Under the pieces are notes generated by a model that was not told where the DNA came from, made no database searches, and saw nothing but the letters and a program-made list of their open reading frames with translations. A stretch of DNA of 64,000 nucleotides. Source: Ichthyophis bannanicus (lineage: Eukaryota > Chordata > Amphibia > Gymnophiona > Ichthyophiidae). Positions 1 through 10,822 of this stretch are shown here, piece by piece; the first letter of the stretch is position 1; the number at the start of each line of letters is the position of its first letter. The position numbers and the translations under genes are program-made. Where the stretch lies: positions 6,815,001-6,879,000 of the forward strand of contig JAWIIG010000025.1 in NCBI GenBank assembly GCA_033557465.1. The letters are read 5' to 3'.

Positions 1-659
1 GATAGCTTCATCGGTCGGGCATCCCTAGTCAGCTAAGAGTCCTCCACAGATCTCAATTGTCTGCTGTGGACAGCTTTAAAATTATACAGCCTGCTGCACT
101 ACACACAAATAGGCACCAGATGGCACCCTTGCTTCACTGATGCCATCAATGCTGCCTCTGTTGCTGCTCCTCTCCCCACGTGTTTCCACTGTTGGTGAGC
201 CCTTCCTCCTTATGCCGCCGCCCTCGGGGCTTTAGGCTGCAAATCCCGCGGTCTCTTACCGTGACCTCTGCTGCTTTCCAATGTAGCAAGAAGGCAAGTC
301 CTGCTGGATTTGGGTATCGCGGCTTTGCTGGGGAGCTGCTGCCACCGCTACACCAAGCCTCTCAATGCTGCTGCCACTACGCTGAGCCTCCCAACGCTGC
401 TGCCGTTACTGTGGGGATCCGCTGCCACGATGCCTCCTCCAGCCACTGATACCTATGTCAGGAAGGGAAGCTCAGTTAGCTGTGTTGCCCAATGGAAAAG
501 GAAGGGGTTACTCCTGCCCCTTTCCCTTTATTGCTGGCACAGCTGCCCCTCCCTCTTGACCTGACTGCCTCTTCCTGCCCTTCCCATCCGGCCGCCCCAT
601 TATGGGGCCTGCATCCTATCAGTGCCAGCCCACCAATAGCCCTGCACCAACAGAACTAC
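1..659. other. Unassigned sequence at window start
   Basis: I recognise no gene or known element here. The stretch around 330-420 repeats a short motif rich in GCTGCTGCC and CTCCCAA, like a degenerate minisatellite. Short open frames exist, but their translations are low-complexity Pro/Ala/Cys-rich and resemble no family I know. Confidence 0.4.
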
Positions 660-2165
660 TTTTACTCATAGAAAAAATGTGTCATTATAGAACAGTTTAC
701 CCAGTAAAAAACGTGGATAGCAACGAAGGAACGTGTAAAAACTGTAAATTTTATTAAATAATTCCACTCCAGCCACTGGCCCGACACTGGCCGTGTTTCG
801 TGAAAGCCTTCCTCAGGGGCTTAAATGGCTAAAAAACAATAATATTTGCAACCATAAATATAAAATAAATATTAAAAAGAACATGAAGAACAAAGACATA
901 TTATTAAATATTCAAATCTCAAAAATTAAAACACAAAATATATAAAAACCAATTATAGGTACAACTAAAAATCGGAGCTAAAATGAATGGTAATGCAATA
1001 ACACAAATGAAAACTTACATATTTCTCTAAATTAAAAACCCACTAATAAATAATTAAATACATAAATTATATAAAGTAATAAATAATAAAGCCATAAATA
1101 AATAAACATGCATAAACATATGAATAAACATAAGACAGATCATAGTGTTTGTTAACAAAATTTATGTATTTAAAAAGACTGTTAAGCTAAATAAACATAT
1201 AAAATGCAAGCTTAAAAAATGAGAAATAAATAGACATATATATGTATATAAAATATATGTGTAAGAAACTTTTGATTGCAAATGTAATCAAAGACAAATG
1301 CTCATCAGGGATGTGACTAGTAATAGACATGAAGGGAACATACCTGTGTTAAATGCTGCTTATATTGGAGTATCTCCTATATCATCATAACAATAATAAA
1401 CCTAAGAACTAACAATGATAACACTTGCCAATAGAGGAGCAAAAGACCAAACATGGGATGAGGACGAGAACAAAAATAACTGGTGACTGCATGTGGCAAC
1501 CGTCTATTCAATGAGCTCATGTGTGTAATTAAATAAAATAATAAAACCCCATAGGATGCCTAAATAACCGTATATAGGACTTGTATAATTAAAATGTACT
1601 TAATATTTTAAAACAAGGAAATCTGTCAAAGATAGTGTGTGAATTTAAAAAATAATAAATAAATATATTACCAGTATGAGATAACTCGTTTACTCAAATA
1701 ACCATGTTCATATGCTGATAAACACTAAACCCATAAATAAAATGTGTGTTACTTATTAATACATGCACATAAAAGAAATCAAAACATAATTATGCATAAT
1801 ATAACCCCTTGAAAATTAGGTGTAAAAGATAATAAATAAAAGACCTAAATTGTTCAAAATCGACACATAATCAATTTAATGTGGCTACTAATGTCAAATA
1901 TATATTACTCATATGCACTAATTGTTAAAATGCAAAAAGATGGACTTATATGTAGGGTATTGAATCTCGTGTGAACGTGAATAATGAAACCTGAAAAATG
2001 AGAACGAGGTCACGATTATTTAAAAATCAATGAACAAAACTTGGCCAGACCATTAAGGACCATGCACCCGTGCCAATGTAAAAATGCAAATCAAAACTCA
2101 TTTGTTAATATGAACGTATACATAAAATTTAAAAACGTGGCATAGAAAACGTGATAACCAGGGTC
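660..2165 (-). repeat. Distal 3' region of the Penelope-like element
   Basis: AT-rich DNA that continues 7022-8530 once the Harbinger element at 2169-7018 is removed (TTA on both sides). On the minus strand it lies downstream of the Penelope-like ORF. Near its far end (794-815, minus) is a CTGAGGA...GAAAC motif typical of Penelope-like element ends. Part of it (about 2040-2160) resembles 7240-7380 and looks like a further diverged unit of the tandem repeat seen there. The outer boundary near 660 is approximate. Confidence 0.55.
794..815 (-). ncRNA. Hammerhead-ribozyme-like core motif of a Penelope-like element (degenerate)
   Basis: The minus strand reads CTGAGGA, a short spacer, then ACGAAAC. 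This matches the conserved CUGANGA and GAAA core strands of the minimal hammerhead motifs reported from Penelope-like elements. The stem II pairing here is poor, so self-cleavage is doubtful. The motif mainly supports calling this the 3' region of the element whose ORF lies at 8531-10483. Confidence 0.4.
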
Positions 2166-2635
2166 TTAGGGGTATGTTTACTAAACGGCGCACCTGTGCG
2201 GGGCGCACTTGAGTGCCCTAAAATGATGCATTTAAGTGCTCTTAAACGCCCCGTACGCGTGCGTGTCACATTAGCGGGCCCCGCATGCGTGCGCCGAAAA
2301 CGCGCACGTTTGCGGGGCGCTCATGTGCGAAAGAGGCGTGGAAAGGCGAAATGAGGGCGGAGGAAGGCCCCCGAGGGGCGGAGAGACGGGGTCAATGGGT
2401 GGGATGTGGGAGGGGAGAGACTCCCCGCACAGGAGCGTCCCCGAATTTACAAGGAAAAAATACCGCGAGTGTAGAGCCCATTTAAAGGGAAGAGAAACCA
2501 TTTCCGTCAGCAATGTACAGCAAAATCGGGGAAACCTAAAACACGTGAGCAGTGTGATACATGTGCACAGAACAAAATAGCAAATATGATATGAAAATGA
2601 CCACAACAAATTCTAAGAAAATTATAATCCATCTG

Positions 2636-2812
2636 GGCAACAGTGATATTAATGGGCAACCATACAAAACACTCCCAGGAAAGCTCCAAAAACAAGAAAT
2701 GATTTTTGGAAGGGTCTACGCTCCGTAGACTCATTCAAAAGCACTGCATTTTAATGGAGCTTTCCTGGGAGTGTTTTCCAGGTTGCCCATTGATATCACT
2801 GTTGCGCAGCTT
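2636..2812. repeat. Hairpin module H1 inside Harbinger copy 1
   Basis: Inverted repeat of about 45-bp arms. The left arm contains CAGTGATATTAATGGGCAAC and CACTCCCAGGAAAGCTCC; the right arm has the complements. Related hairpins occur twice in the other copy (36849-37044 and 38330-38500). Confidence 0.7.
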
Positions 2813-2971
2813 GGTTATGGTTTTCTTCCCCTTTTTTGGAGGGCATTTGTGAGGTTTATTTGCACCTTTGTCCCCATACAAGGTCAACGAGCCCACAGTA
2901 AAATTGTTAAGAGCAGGGTGTCTGACTCGTGCGGCCAGGTATCACATCTCCAGAGACTGCACTGTTTCTGT

Positions 2972-3042
2972 GGCCACAGTGTGGTGCAGCGGACACAGCC
3001 AGTACCTGTAGGGCCACAGGTTCAAAGCCCAGCTGGGGCTCC
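2972..3042 (+). repeat. tRNA-like module, type II
   Basis: A-box-like TGGTGCAGCGG at 2982-2992 and B-box-like GGTTCAAAGCC at 3019-3029, 26 bases apart, within tRNA spacing. It is not a canonical tRNA by eye. It is the counterpart of modules at 36625 and 38085 in the other copy. Confidence 0.55.
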
Positions 3043-3418
3043 TGCCAACCCAGTCCCCATCATGTTACCCACCACTAAACAGTGAGAGTACAGACACTCT
3101 TTTAATGCAGAGAACATAAGCATGGTCCCAACACCTATATTTTACCCTACACTGCACACAAACCATAACAATGGGCATTGCCTACAGCCGAGTCCCCCAA
3201 AGTCAGTCCTGGAGTGCCACAACTCACTCAGGTCATATGTTTTTCCCAGATAGGAACATGTCTGCATGTTTGCGGAAGGGTACAGGTGGCGGAGGGGGCA
3301 GTGGCTGCAAACCACAGCAGACAGTGGCCTAGGCCTGTGCAGGCTGGCACCGTCCACCGCAACAGACAGGCTCTGTCGGATGTACAGTCATGTACTCCCC
3401 AGGGAACACAGCATATCT

Positions 3419-3499
3419 GTGGCAACACGGTGGAGCAGTGCACACAGGCAGTGTGTGCAGGAACAGATGGTCACAGGTTCAAAGCCCAGCTGGGGCTAC
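3419..3499 (+). repeat. tRNA-like module, type II-prime
   Basis: A-box-like TGGAGCAGTGC at 3431-3441 and B-box GGTTCAAAGCC at 3476-3486. The longer A-to-B distance than in type II would fit a long variable arm. Related modules lie at 36168 and 37623 in the other copy. Confidence 0.5.
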
Positions 3500-3643
3500 T
3501 GCCAATCCAGTCCACATATTTTTCCTACAACTAAACCGTGATAGTAAGGACAAAACTGTATAGCTAGGAACATATGCATGATTAATACGCCTATATTTTA
3601 CCACAGCACTCACAGACACCATAAACAGGTGCATTACCTGGAG

Positions 3644-3836
3644 CAGAGTCTCCCAAATGCAGTCCTGGAGGGCCCCACACCATTCAGGTTCCATGCTGCC
3701 TCTAACAAAGATGCCTGTGCTGCATAGCTATGCACCACCCCCATGGTATGCAGATGTAGCTCATGCATATTTATGAGGGATAGCATGAAAATCAGAACAG
3801 TGTGTGGAACACCAGGACTGGATTTGGGGAACTCTG
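3644..3836. repeat. Hairpin module H2, MITE-like
   Basis: The ends are imperfect inverted repeats beginning CAGAGTCTCCCAAATGCAGT on the left and the complement of CAGAGTTCCCCAAATCCAGT on the right. A CATGCATATTTATGAGGGA core lies between. I see no clear target duplication. The module occurs twice in the other copy (35842-36034, 37301-37493). It may be an old hAT-like MITE captured by the larger element. Confidence 0.6.
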
Positions 3837-5347
3837 CCGTAAAGCAGCAGCCAACAGGGCCAGACACCCCCCCACAGGCCCCATTGGCCAATGCCTCCTG
3901 GAGAGGCAGGACATTGGGCCCTGCCTGTATCTCCCAATACTAACAGTTGCATACCTCAGCACTGCCACCCTACACCTGGGTATACGGTACACAGCTATCA
4001 AGCGTTTCCCATTATAACTGGCAGATCTCCAGTCCTACATAAAGCACAGTTTGCTCATTCAGCTCCACCATAACACTCAAACAGATGTCTGCGGTGTGTG
4101 CTGCAGGTCTGGTCTCTGACAGTGTTTACCACCCTGGGATGTGACCCCCAACAGTAATGCGTACCATATCCATGCATGTACTGTGTCCAGGACTGGTGTG
4201 GTGGGTATGGCTGCTGAACCCCTCTATAGTAGCACAATGCTGGCATAGGTGTGGGGGTGGCTGTCTGTCCATCCAGTGTGTGGTGGCTGCAAACACCTTC
4301 TACAGCCCACACTGCCAGCAATGTTGTCAATATTGGGCTGGCAATGTGCATAATGAGGAGCAAGGTACCATGGGTATAGGCCGGACAGGGTGGCCTGGAC
4401 AGGGTGCATCTGCACAGGGCATAGGGCACTGACTGGGACATTGTAGTGCTCGGCCACCACTGACACAGACAGGGTGACCTCAGTATGTCCTGCTGAGAGA
4501 TCACTCTCACCCTGACTGTGCAGTGACCACAGCATGGCTAGGCACCACCATAGTGCTATCTAGTATTTCTCTCATGTGATAGATATGGGTTTCCATTTGG
4601 GGTCTAGTCACTGATTTGTCTGCTTGCTCTGTATGCTGACAGCCCAGTTCTGGGTGCATGCATCTCCACTGGGAGCATGCACTATGGACTAACTAGCAGA
4701 CTGTAGCTGGTTTGTGTCTTGCTGGAGTGGCTTGCAGGGTGCAGTGGCTGTTGGCTTGCTGCAGGGGAATATCAGATGGTGGTGTGCAGCTTACCATATC
4801 CTGGTTGTATGTCTGTTGTGGGGACTGGGGTTGATGTTGCCCTCTACTGCCACCTTTGCAGGGAGGTAGAGTGTGGATCTATTGATGGGAGACCATGTTT
4901 GCTACCCTTGGTCAGGGGGGGCGCACCTGACTGAGGCAGATGCTACCTATCTTGCAAATTAGCAGTGATCTAGACCTCCCGCATGGTCTCCACCAGCTAT
5001 GGAAGGTGTTGTGGACCTGGTCCTGGGCGCCTCATTGCACACTCAGGGTGAGCACAGTACCCGCACGATGTGACAGTGTGTAGCTACTCTGTGCCAGTAA
5101 AACACCCGGTCAGTACCCCCCTACCAGGCCGAGGTGCTGTGGGGGTGCACCCGGTCACTTCCCCCAACCAGGCCGAGGTGCTGTGGGGGTGCATTGCCCA
5201 TCTTGTGTCCATCTGTGGACAGCTAATTTGCATGTGCAGTGCATCATGGGTAGGGGTGGGCTAACCCTATCCTGGTGACCACAGCAGACTGTCTGTGTGG
5301 TGACGTGCAGGCTTTCTGCAGCCAGCCAGGGGCTTGCTAGCAGCTAT

Positions 5348-5420
5348 AGAGCTGTAGCCTAATGGTTATGTCCCTGCCTGTGAAGCCAGAGGTCATGGGT
5401 CCAAACCCACATTGGGGTTA
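5348..5420 (+). repeat. tRNA-like module, type III (73 nt)
   Basis: A-box TAGCCTAATGG at 5355-5365 and B-box-like GGTCCAAACCC at 5398-5408. The T-arm GGG/CCC stem is intact and overall length matches a tRNA. The counterpart in the other copy is on the minus strand at 33953-34025. Confidence 0.55.
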
Positions 5421-5479
5421 TTTGGTAGGGTTGTCCAAAGCATTATTTGTCTTTAATGTACATATTTTGTTGCCAGCAA

Positions 5480-5710
5480 ACAAACCCTCAGCGTACTGTA
5501 CCCATAGGGTGCCGCTTTATATGGCGCCCTATCGGGCACCCTATGGTTTCCGTCCATCTAAGGTGCACTATACATTATCCTGTGACACAACTTATAGGGT
5601 TCCCTATGGGGGACATATTAGGGTGCCGTGGCAGATAGTGCACTTTATAATGTGCCCTATGGAGTGCCGTATAGGGTGCTTTATACGGCACCTTCAATTA
5701 CAGCACGTGA
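5480..5710. repeat. Palindromic CCTATAGGG-type module
   Basis: Dense self-complementary motifs built from variants of CACCCTATAGGG and GGGCGCCCTATA. They form a fold-back region of about 200 bp. The equivalent at 33690-33885 lies at the matching place in the second copy. Confidence 0.55.
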
Positions 5711-5811
5711 GGGCGTGTTTGCTGGCAGAAATTAATAAAATAAACATACGGTGCTGCAGAACAAAATATGTACATTGCAAACCTGCTGCCACAGCCAGCC
5801 TTCCATATTAG

Positions 5812-5882
5812 GCACCATGGGGAGCAAACCCATGACCCCTGTATCAGCAGTCAGTGCCTTAACCATTGTGCTCCACTGCTGC
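5812..5882 (-). repeat. tRNA-like module, type I (diverged)
   Basis: On the minus strand an A-box-like GAGCACAATGG lies at 5863-5874. The B-box has decayed (GGGTTTGCTCCC at 5820-5831). It is one of four type I modules in this copy, all on the minus strand. Confidence 0.4.
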
Positions 5883-6179
5883 TCTCCCTTGCATGTCAAC
5901 GCACCTACCTATGCTTTTCATTCCTTAAACTGCACAGTGCTGCCATCGACAACAGTACTCTGACCTTGCGGTACCTCATACGACACCCTCTACAGCGCCC
6001 TGTGAGCAACATTCTAAGGTGCCGTGGCAGACAGTGCACTTTACAATGTGCCTTATGGGGCGCATTATGTTCACACGCTTTAAGGGTGCGGCTAGTACTG
6101 TAAATTAAAATAAACATAACTTGACTCCTTAAGCAACCTTCCCCATAATACATAATGCTTCAGCTAGCCCTGTTCATTG

Positions 6180-6252
6180 GGCACTGTGAGGAATTGAACA
6201 CTTGCTCCCTGCACCATTGGTCAGTGTCATAACCATTGTACTGTGGTTCTAT
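6180..6252 (-). repeat. tRNA-like module, type I
   Basis: Minus strand: A-box-like CAGTACAATGG at 6233-6243 and B-box-like TGTTCAATTCC at 6189-6199, in tRNA-like order and spacing. Confidence 0.45.
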
Positions 6253-6395
6253 TCCTGTGTTTGCACATCAGCGTGCCGCCTTATGCCTCCTATTATTAAA
6301 TAGCCTCCTTAAGCAATAGCCTAATGCCCATCGCCTTATGCCGCCCATTATTTGTATGCCTCCTAAAATATCACCTCAGCAAGCTCTGTTCATTG

Positions 6396-6468
6396 AGCAC
6401 AGTGGGGGATCAAGCCCCTGATCCCTGCACCATTGGTAAGTGCCTTAACCATTGTGCTGTGGCTCTGT
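6396..6468 (-). repeat. tRNA-like module, type I
   Basis: Minus strand: A-box CAGCACAATGG at 6449-6459. A 5-bp anticodon-type stem (GCACT/GGTGC) closes a 7-nt loop. The T-arm is GGGG/CCCC around a 7-nt loop (6403-6417). The acceptor stem is only partly paired. Confidence 0.55.
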
Positions 6469-6740
6469 GTTTCTGTTTGCACATCAGCGCCCCACTTATA
6501 CCTTTCAGTATGCGATTGCCGCCGAAACCGGCGCGCTGCCTTATGCCGCCCAGTAGTAATATGCTGCCAGAAACATCAGCGCGCCGCTTTATGCCACCCA
6601 GTATTAATATGCCGCATAAAAACATCAGTGCGCCGCCTTATGCTGTCCAGTATTGATGTGCCGCCAAAAAAAATCAGCGTGTTGCTTTATTGGGCCCAGT
6701 ATTTCTCTGCCTCATAAACTAACACCTCAGCAAGCCATTG

Positions 6741-6813
6741 AGCATTGTGGGGGTTTGAACCCCTGATCCCCGCACCATTGGTCAGTGCTTTAACCATTGT
6801 GCTGTGGCTCTGT
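6741..6813 (-). repeat. tRNA-like module, type I (best preserved)
   Basis: Minus strand: A-box CAGCACAATGG at 6794-6804 and B-box GGTTCAAACCC at 6751-6761. The T-loop is TTCAAAC, as in true tRNAs, on a GGGG/CCCC stem. The anticodon arm has a 5-bp stem with a 7-nt loop, but position 33 is not T, so it is unlikely to be a working tRNA. Confidence 0.6.
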
Positions 6814-7021
6814 TCTTCTGTTTGCAGATCAGCGCGACACATATGCCTCCCGTTCAGCTCTCAGTTGCGGTAAGGTGCGGGGCGCACACGGGCGCCGCGC
6901 ACCTTAGCGCATCTGTCAATCACGGCTTTTCTTCTTCAGGACGGAACGCCCACTCCTTATACGGCACACGCACTCTACCGCGGCCCGCACTTTACCAGCC
7001 TTTTAGTAAACATACCCCTTA

Positions 7022-8530
7022 GTGAACGTAAAAACTGTCCAAATAAAACCAAATAGAACTGTGTTATAGAACGATATTTAGAGATTTCTTTATTGCATAC
7101 CTAAATAAAACCGCCAACCTACTAGGTACTAAAACCAACCCGGTGCCGAAACGTTGAAATGTTTATGAAGAGGATATGTGTTATTTGTCCAGAGTATTTA
7201 AAAGAATATTTTTTTAAAAAACGAACGGGGGAATGAGACCTTCCCAGACCTATAAAAACCACGCACGCCTGCTAATATGAGATTGTAAACTTATTTGCTA
7301 CTATAAACATATGCGTGAAAATTAAAAGGAATTAAAAAGCGCGTAGCGTGCAAAAACATGACATCCTGGAGACTATAAGTGCTGTCAAAATGGAGCCAAA
7401 AGATTATATAGTGTGACAAATGTTTTGAGATTTATTTTTGCATGTGCAAATGAAACCACCAACCTACTAGGTATTAGAAATGTAACGCAACCGGAATATA
7501 AAAATACAATCAAAGAAGTGTATGTTGTATGTCCACAGGACCTTTGGAGCTGAAGAACTGATATAAACAAAGTTTAATGCTGAACTCCTACCTATTATTA
7601 AAAACATAAAAAAACGAATGAAAACCAAAAAGGTAGAAAAAAACGTACATAAAGGTTGCAAGTAGTCCTGCCGAACTCGGTAGAGCCAACGTTACCTCAC
7701 TCAAGATAAACTTCAAAAAACGCCGGCATCTGCACATTAAAAACCTTTTAAAGACTACTAAGTGGATGACGTAAAAACTAATATGCTAATCTCAGAAAAA
7801 ACACAGATACGATCAAACCGATAAATCATTGTGTGTAAAATAAAAACAAAACAGATTATGAATATATTGTAAAAAGATGACAATAATTGTCAAAAATCAA
7901 AACCAAGTGGCAAAAATAAACCTAAAAAAACAGCCCTGAGAGACACGGAACTACAGAACTTCACATATAAAAATGTGCACGTGAGAAACTTGGCTCAAGG
8001 GGCAAAGCAAAAAGAGAGAAACTTTGAGTATTCGTAGCTAAACACATTATGTAAAACATCGGGATGAGCCTGCCTTGTGAGCCAACTCCTGACTACTGTT
8101 TCCCATCTCAAAAGGATCCCCTGGATTATTGCGAAAATTGAATGAGGAAAACCATTGTAACAGTGTAGAACTAATAAAAGATGACAAACCGTAAGATACA
8201 CAAAGTAACCCACCATGCTAGTTGAAATCGGCAAATAAAAAGCCTAATTAAAAAGAGGGTTATCCATAAAACGGAAAAGACATTGGGTTAACTTGAAAAC
8301 TTCTTGTGTAAACTACAAAAGTCAAAGCTCATAGTATAACCGATGCTATCACCTAATACAGGGGGCCATCTGAATGCAAAAATTTCAGATGTTGAAGGGA
8401 CGGAGGGGGCAATATCAATATGTGCATTGACATTTAAATGAAAATATTCAGTCTGAAAATCATGAATAACATGCAATGATAACAAAATGAAAGAATTAAA
8501 ACCTTACAATGTTAACACAATATACAAATC
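7022..8530 (-). repeat. Proximal 3' region of the Penelope-like element, with diverged tandem repeats
   Basis: Non-coding AT-rich DNA directly downstream (minus strand) of the Penelope-like ORF. Two units of about 360 bp, near 7022-7380 and 7381-7740, share blocks such as CCAACCTACTAGGTA. Another diverged unit seems to lie at 2040-2160 beyond the Harbinger insertion. Repeated non-coding regions fit the repeat-rich ends of Penelope-like elements. Confidence 0.55.
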
Positions 8531-9913
8531 CTAAAGGAAAACTGAAAGGTCCTTTTCCAGATTTAGGCCCTCTGGGTGCAGACTATTTAAACTGTAAACA
8601 TAACGTTGCTCGAGACGCAAAAGAGTCTCGTCAATGTTACCTCCCCGCCAATTTAATTTAACCTTTTTAATAACAAAATATTTCAAATCCGACACTTTAT
8701 GGCCAGCTGTCTGCCAATGTAAGGCAAGTGGTTTTTCTATTGCTGCTCTTTTAATACAACTCCTGTGCTCAATTATCCTATTGCGTACTGGGCGTGTGGT
8801 TTTACCAACATATAGTTTATTGCAAGGACACGAGATGACATATATCACATGACTAGTAGTGCAATTTGAAAAATCATCAAGATAGAATTTGCGATTATTA
8901 CCCGGATGTAAAAAATAATTTTTAACAGATATTGTGTGTATACAAACGGAACAGTGGCCGCATTGGAAATGTCCTTTATATTTTGAAAGGAATCTTCGTT
9001 CCGTAAAGGCTGATGGTACTAATAAATTCCAAAGATTTATGTTCCGCTTATGGGCCACTGTTAAAGTGAGATCTTGAAATCCTGGGATGGCTTGTATCAA
9101 ATGCCAATGTTTACGTAAACATTTGCCAATAGTGTTAGATTGATGGGAGTATAACAAGGAACAAACCATCCCCACACTAGACGGCTTATCCCGGGTTTTA
9201 AGCAACTCTGTACGAGAGGCACTGCGGGCTCTGAAATATGCCTTATTTATCTGTTGATGCGGATAACCCCTTTCCACAAATCTATCCTTCATGATAGAAG
9301 CCTGTTTCTCAAACTCCTGAGTGGTGGTGCAAATTCTTTTAGTTCTCAAAAATTGTCCTACTGGAAGATTATTCCTAAGAGCGGCATTGTGGAAACTGGT
9401 GTAGTGTAACAATTGGTTCCTATCAGTTGGTTTTCTGTATAGATTTGTATGCAGACCTTCTTCAGACTTCACAATGAGTAGATCCAAAAAAGAGATCTGA
9501 TGAAAATCATACGTGAACTGAAAGCGTAGGTTGATATCGTAATTATTAATCCAATTATTGAATTCTTCTAACCTGTCTACTGACCCTTGCCAAAGGATAA
9601 AGATATCATCTATGTACCTTAACGAGTGTTTAATATGAGCATTAAATGGATTGTTATTTCTTATAAACTTATCTTCGAAATCAGATACATAGAGGTTGGC
9701 AACATCGGGGGTCATGGAGGAGCCCATCGCTACGCCCTTTGTTTGTTTATAAAATAAGTCACGAAAACAAAAATAATTCTCACATAAAGCAAAACGAGCT
9801 AAATCAACTAAAAATATCGTAGTAATACGTCTATGATTCTCCCTCTTAAACAGAAACTGTTCTATGATCTGTAAAGCTTCAATCTGCGGAATGTTGGTGT
9901 ACAAGGACTTCAC
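8531..9913 (-). pseudogene. Penelope-like element RT core and GIY-YIG endonuclease (C-terminal part)
   Basis: This 460-codon frame holds most of a Penelope-type reverse transcriptase followed by a GIY-YIG endonuclease. It starts at SLYTNIP, just after motif A (TLDVK, which lies upstream of the printed start). The catalytic YIDD is at residues 100-103. A Cys cluster (CGHCSVC, about 319-325) precedes the nuclease, and the GIY and YIG elements appear as IYVISC and LYVGKT at about 358-372. RT plus C-terminal GIY-YIG is the defining layout of Penelope-like elements, which copy an RNA and cut the target with GIY-YIG. The frame is the same as 9926-10483 upstream, from which it is separated by one in-frame TGA (9926-9928). 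The copy otherwise looks young. Closest in feel to the vertebrate Neptune/Poseidon groups, but I cannot fix the subgroup. Confidence 0.9.
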
Positions 9914-9925
9914 GTCTAGCGTGAC

Positions 9926-10606
9926 TCAAATAGTATCTGATTGAAGATCTTTAATGGATGTAAGAATATTAATGACATGAGAGGAGTCCCGAACGTACGA
10001 CCACATTTTTTCAACAAAAGGCCTTAGCAAAATGTCTAAAAACTGAGAAATTGGTTCTAAAAGTGATCCAATGGCGGAAACAATGGGTCTCCCTGGGGGA
10101 TTCTGTATGGATTTGTGGATTTTTGGAATGATGTAAATGGTGAGTATAATAGGAAAGTCTACGATCAGGAAATCTCTTTCTTTGGTGGTGAGATAACCAA
10201 ATTCAAAACTGTTCAAAACAACATTGTCAATGGACTTCTTTAAGGAGGGCGTAGGATCATCAGTTAATCGAGAATAAAAAGTGGTATCACGAAGTTGTCT
10301 TTGGATCTCCTCAACATACTGTGACTTGTCCATGACAACTACTGCACCCCCTTTATCTGCGGGTTTTATAATAATATTACTATTAATTTGTAAGGATCTA
10401 ATGGCTTCTTTTTCTTCAATAGTAAGGTTGTGATACAGGGCATGGACCTGACCCTTTATTTTGTTAACTTCCATGAGAGCCATTTTTTCAAATATTTCAA
10501 CAAGGGGGTCTGTGTTAGGAGGGGGAACCCACCGCGACTTGTCTTTAATTATAGATTGATCATTACTACCACTTACCTGATTGATAAAAAAAGTGTTTGA
10601 CTGTTG
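9926..10606 (-). pseudogene. Penelope-like element ORF, N-terminal part
   Basis: The frame is open from about 10606 down to the TGA at 9926-9928. An internal ATG near 10483 gives 185 codons, but coding-like sequence (SRWVPPP then NTDPLVEIFEKM) continues upstream, so the true start is earlier or lost. Family hallmarks are IIKPADKGGAVVVMD, PKIHK and PGRPIVSA, which form the N-terminal RT region of Penelope-like elements. The upstream edge at about 10606 abuts an unrelated Harbinger end, so the element is probably 5' truncated there. Confidence 0.85.
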
Positions 10607-10619
10607 TTAGTGTATTGCA

Positions 10620-10822
10620 GCTGTGCTAACTAGCACGTGGGTGCACTTAATGCCACCCACACTAACAGCAATAGCCACGGTTAGCACAGACTGTACTGGC
10701 CCACCTTCTGCCTCTAACCTGCCCAATCGAGCGTGGGGCCCTATGCTAACTTTTTTTAGCATGGTGTGCCTACTGCATGCTAAACCTCATTAACTTTAAT
10801 ACACTTTAGTAAACATGCCTCT
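10620..10822. mobile_element. Harbinger-type fragment with one terminal repeat
   Basis: The right end is TTTAGTAAACATGCCTCTTA, matching the terminal repeat of the two large Harbinger-type elements. The left terminus is missing. The interior, with AGCATG and GTTAGC repeats, resembles the short fragment ending at 59850. Confidence 0.5.

Larger units (their letters stand above)
2169..7018 (+). mobile_element. Large non-autonomous Harbinger-type element, copy 1 (4.85 kb)
   Basis: The terminal inverted repeat is GGGGTATGTTTACTAAA on the left and its complement on the right. Both ends are flanked by TTA (2166-2168 and 7019-7021), the 3-bp target duplication expected of PIF/Harbinger transposons. 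GC-rich subterminal zones contain GCGCAC repeats. No transposase or Myb-like ORF is visible, so it would need enzymes in trans. The interior holds seven tRNA-like modules and several hairpin modules. It matches, inverted, the element at 33058-38986. It interrupts the 3' region of the Penelope-like element, so it is the younger insertion. Confidence 0.8.

Noticed and set aside
3178..5811. Many 60-150-codon frames within the Harbinger elements
   Set aside because: They occur on both strands in all frames, Cys/Trp/His-rich by composition, and are not conserved between the two copies. None shows a DDE transposase or Myb-like motif.
6741..6813. Functional tRNA gene
   Set aside because: A and B boxes and the T-arm are good, but the acceptor and D stems pair poorly, position 33 is not T and there is no clear pol III terminator at the end. 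Treated as tRNA-like.
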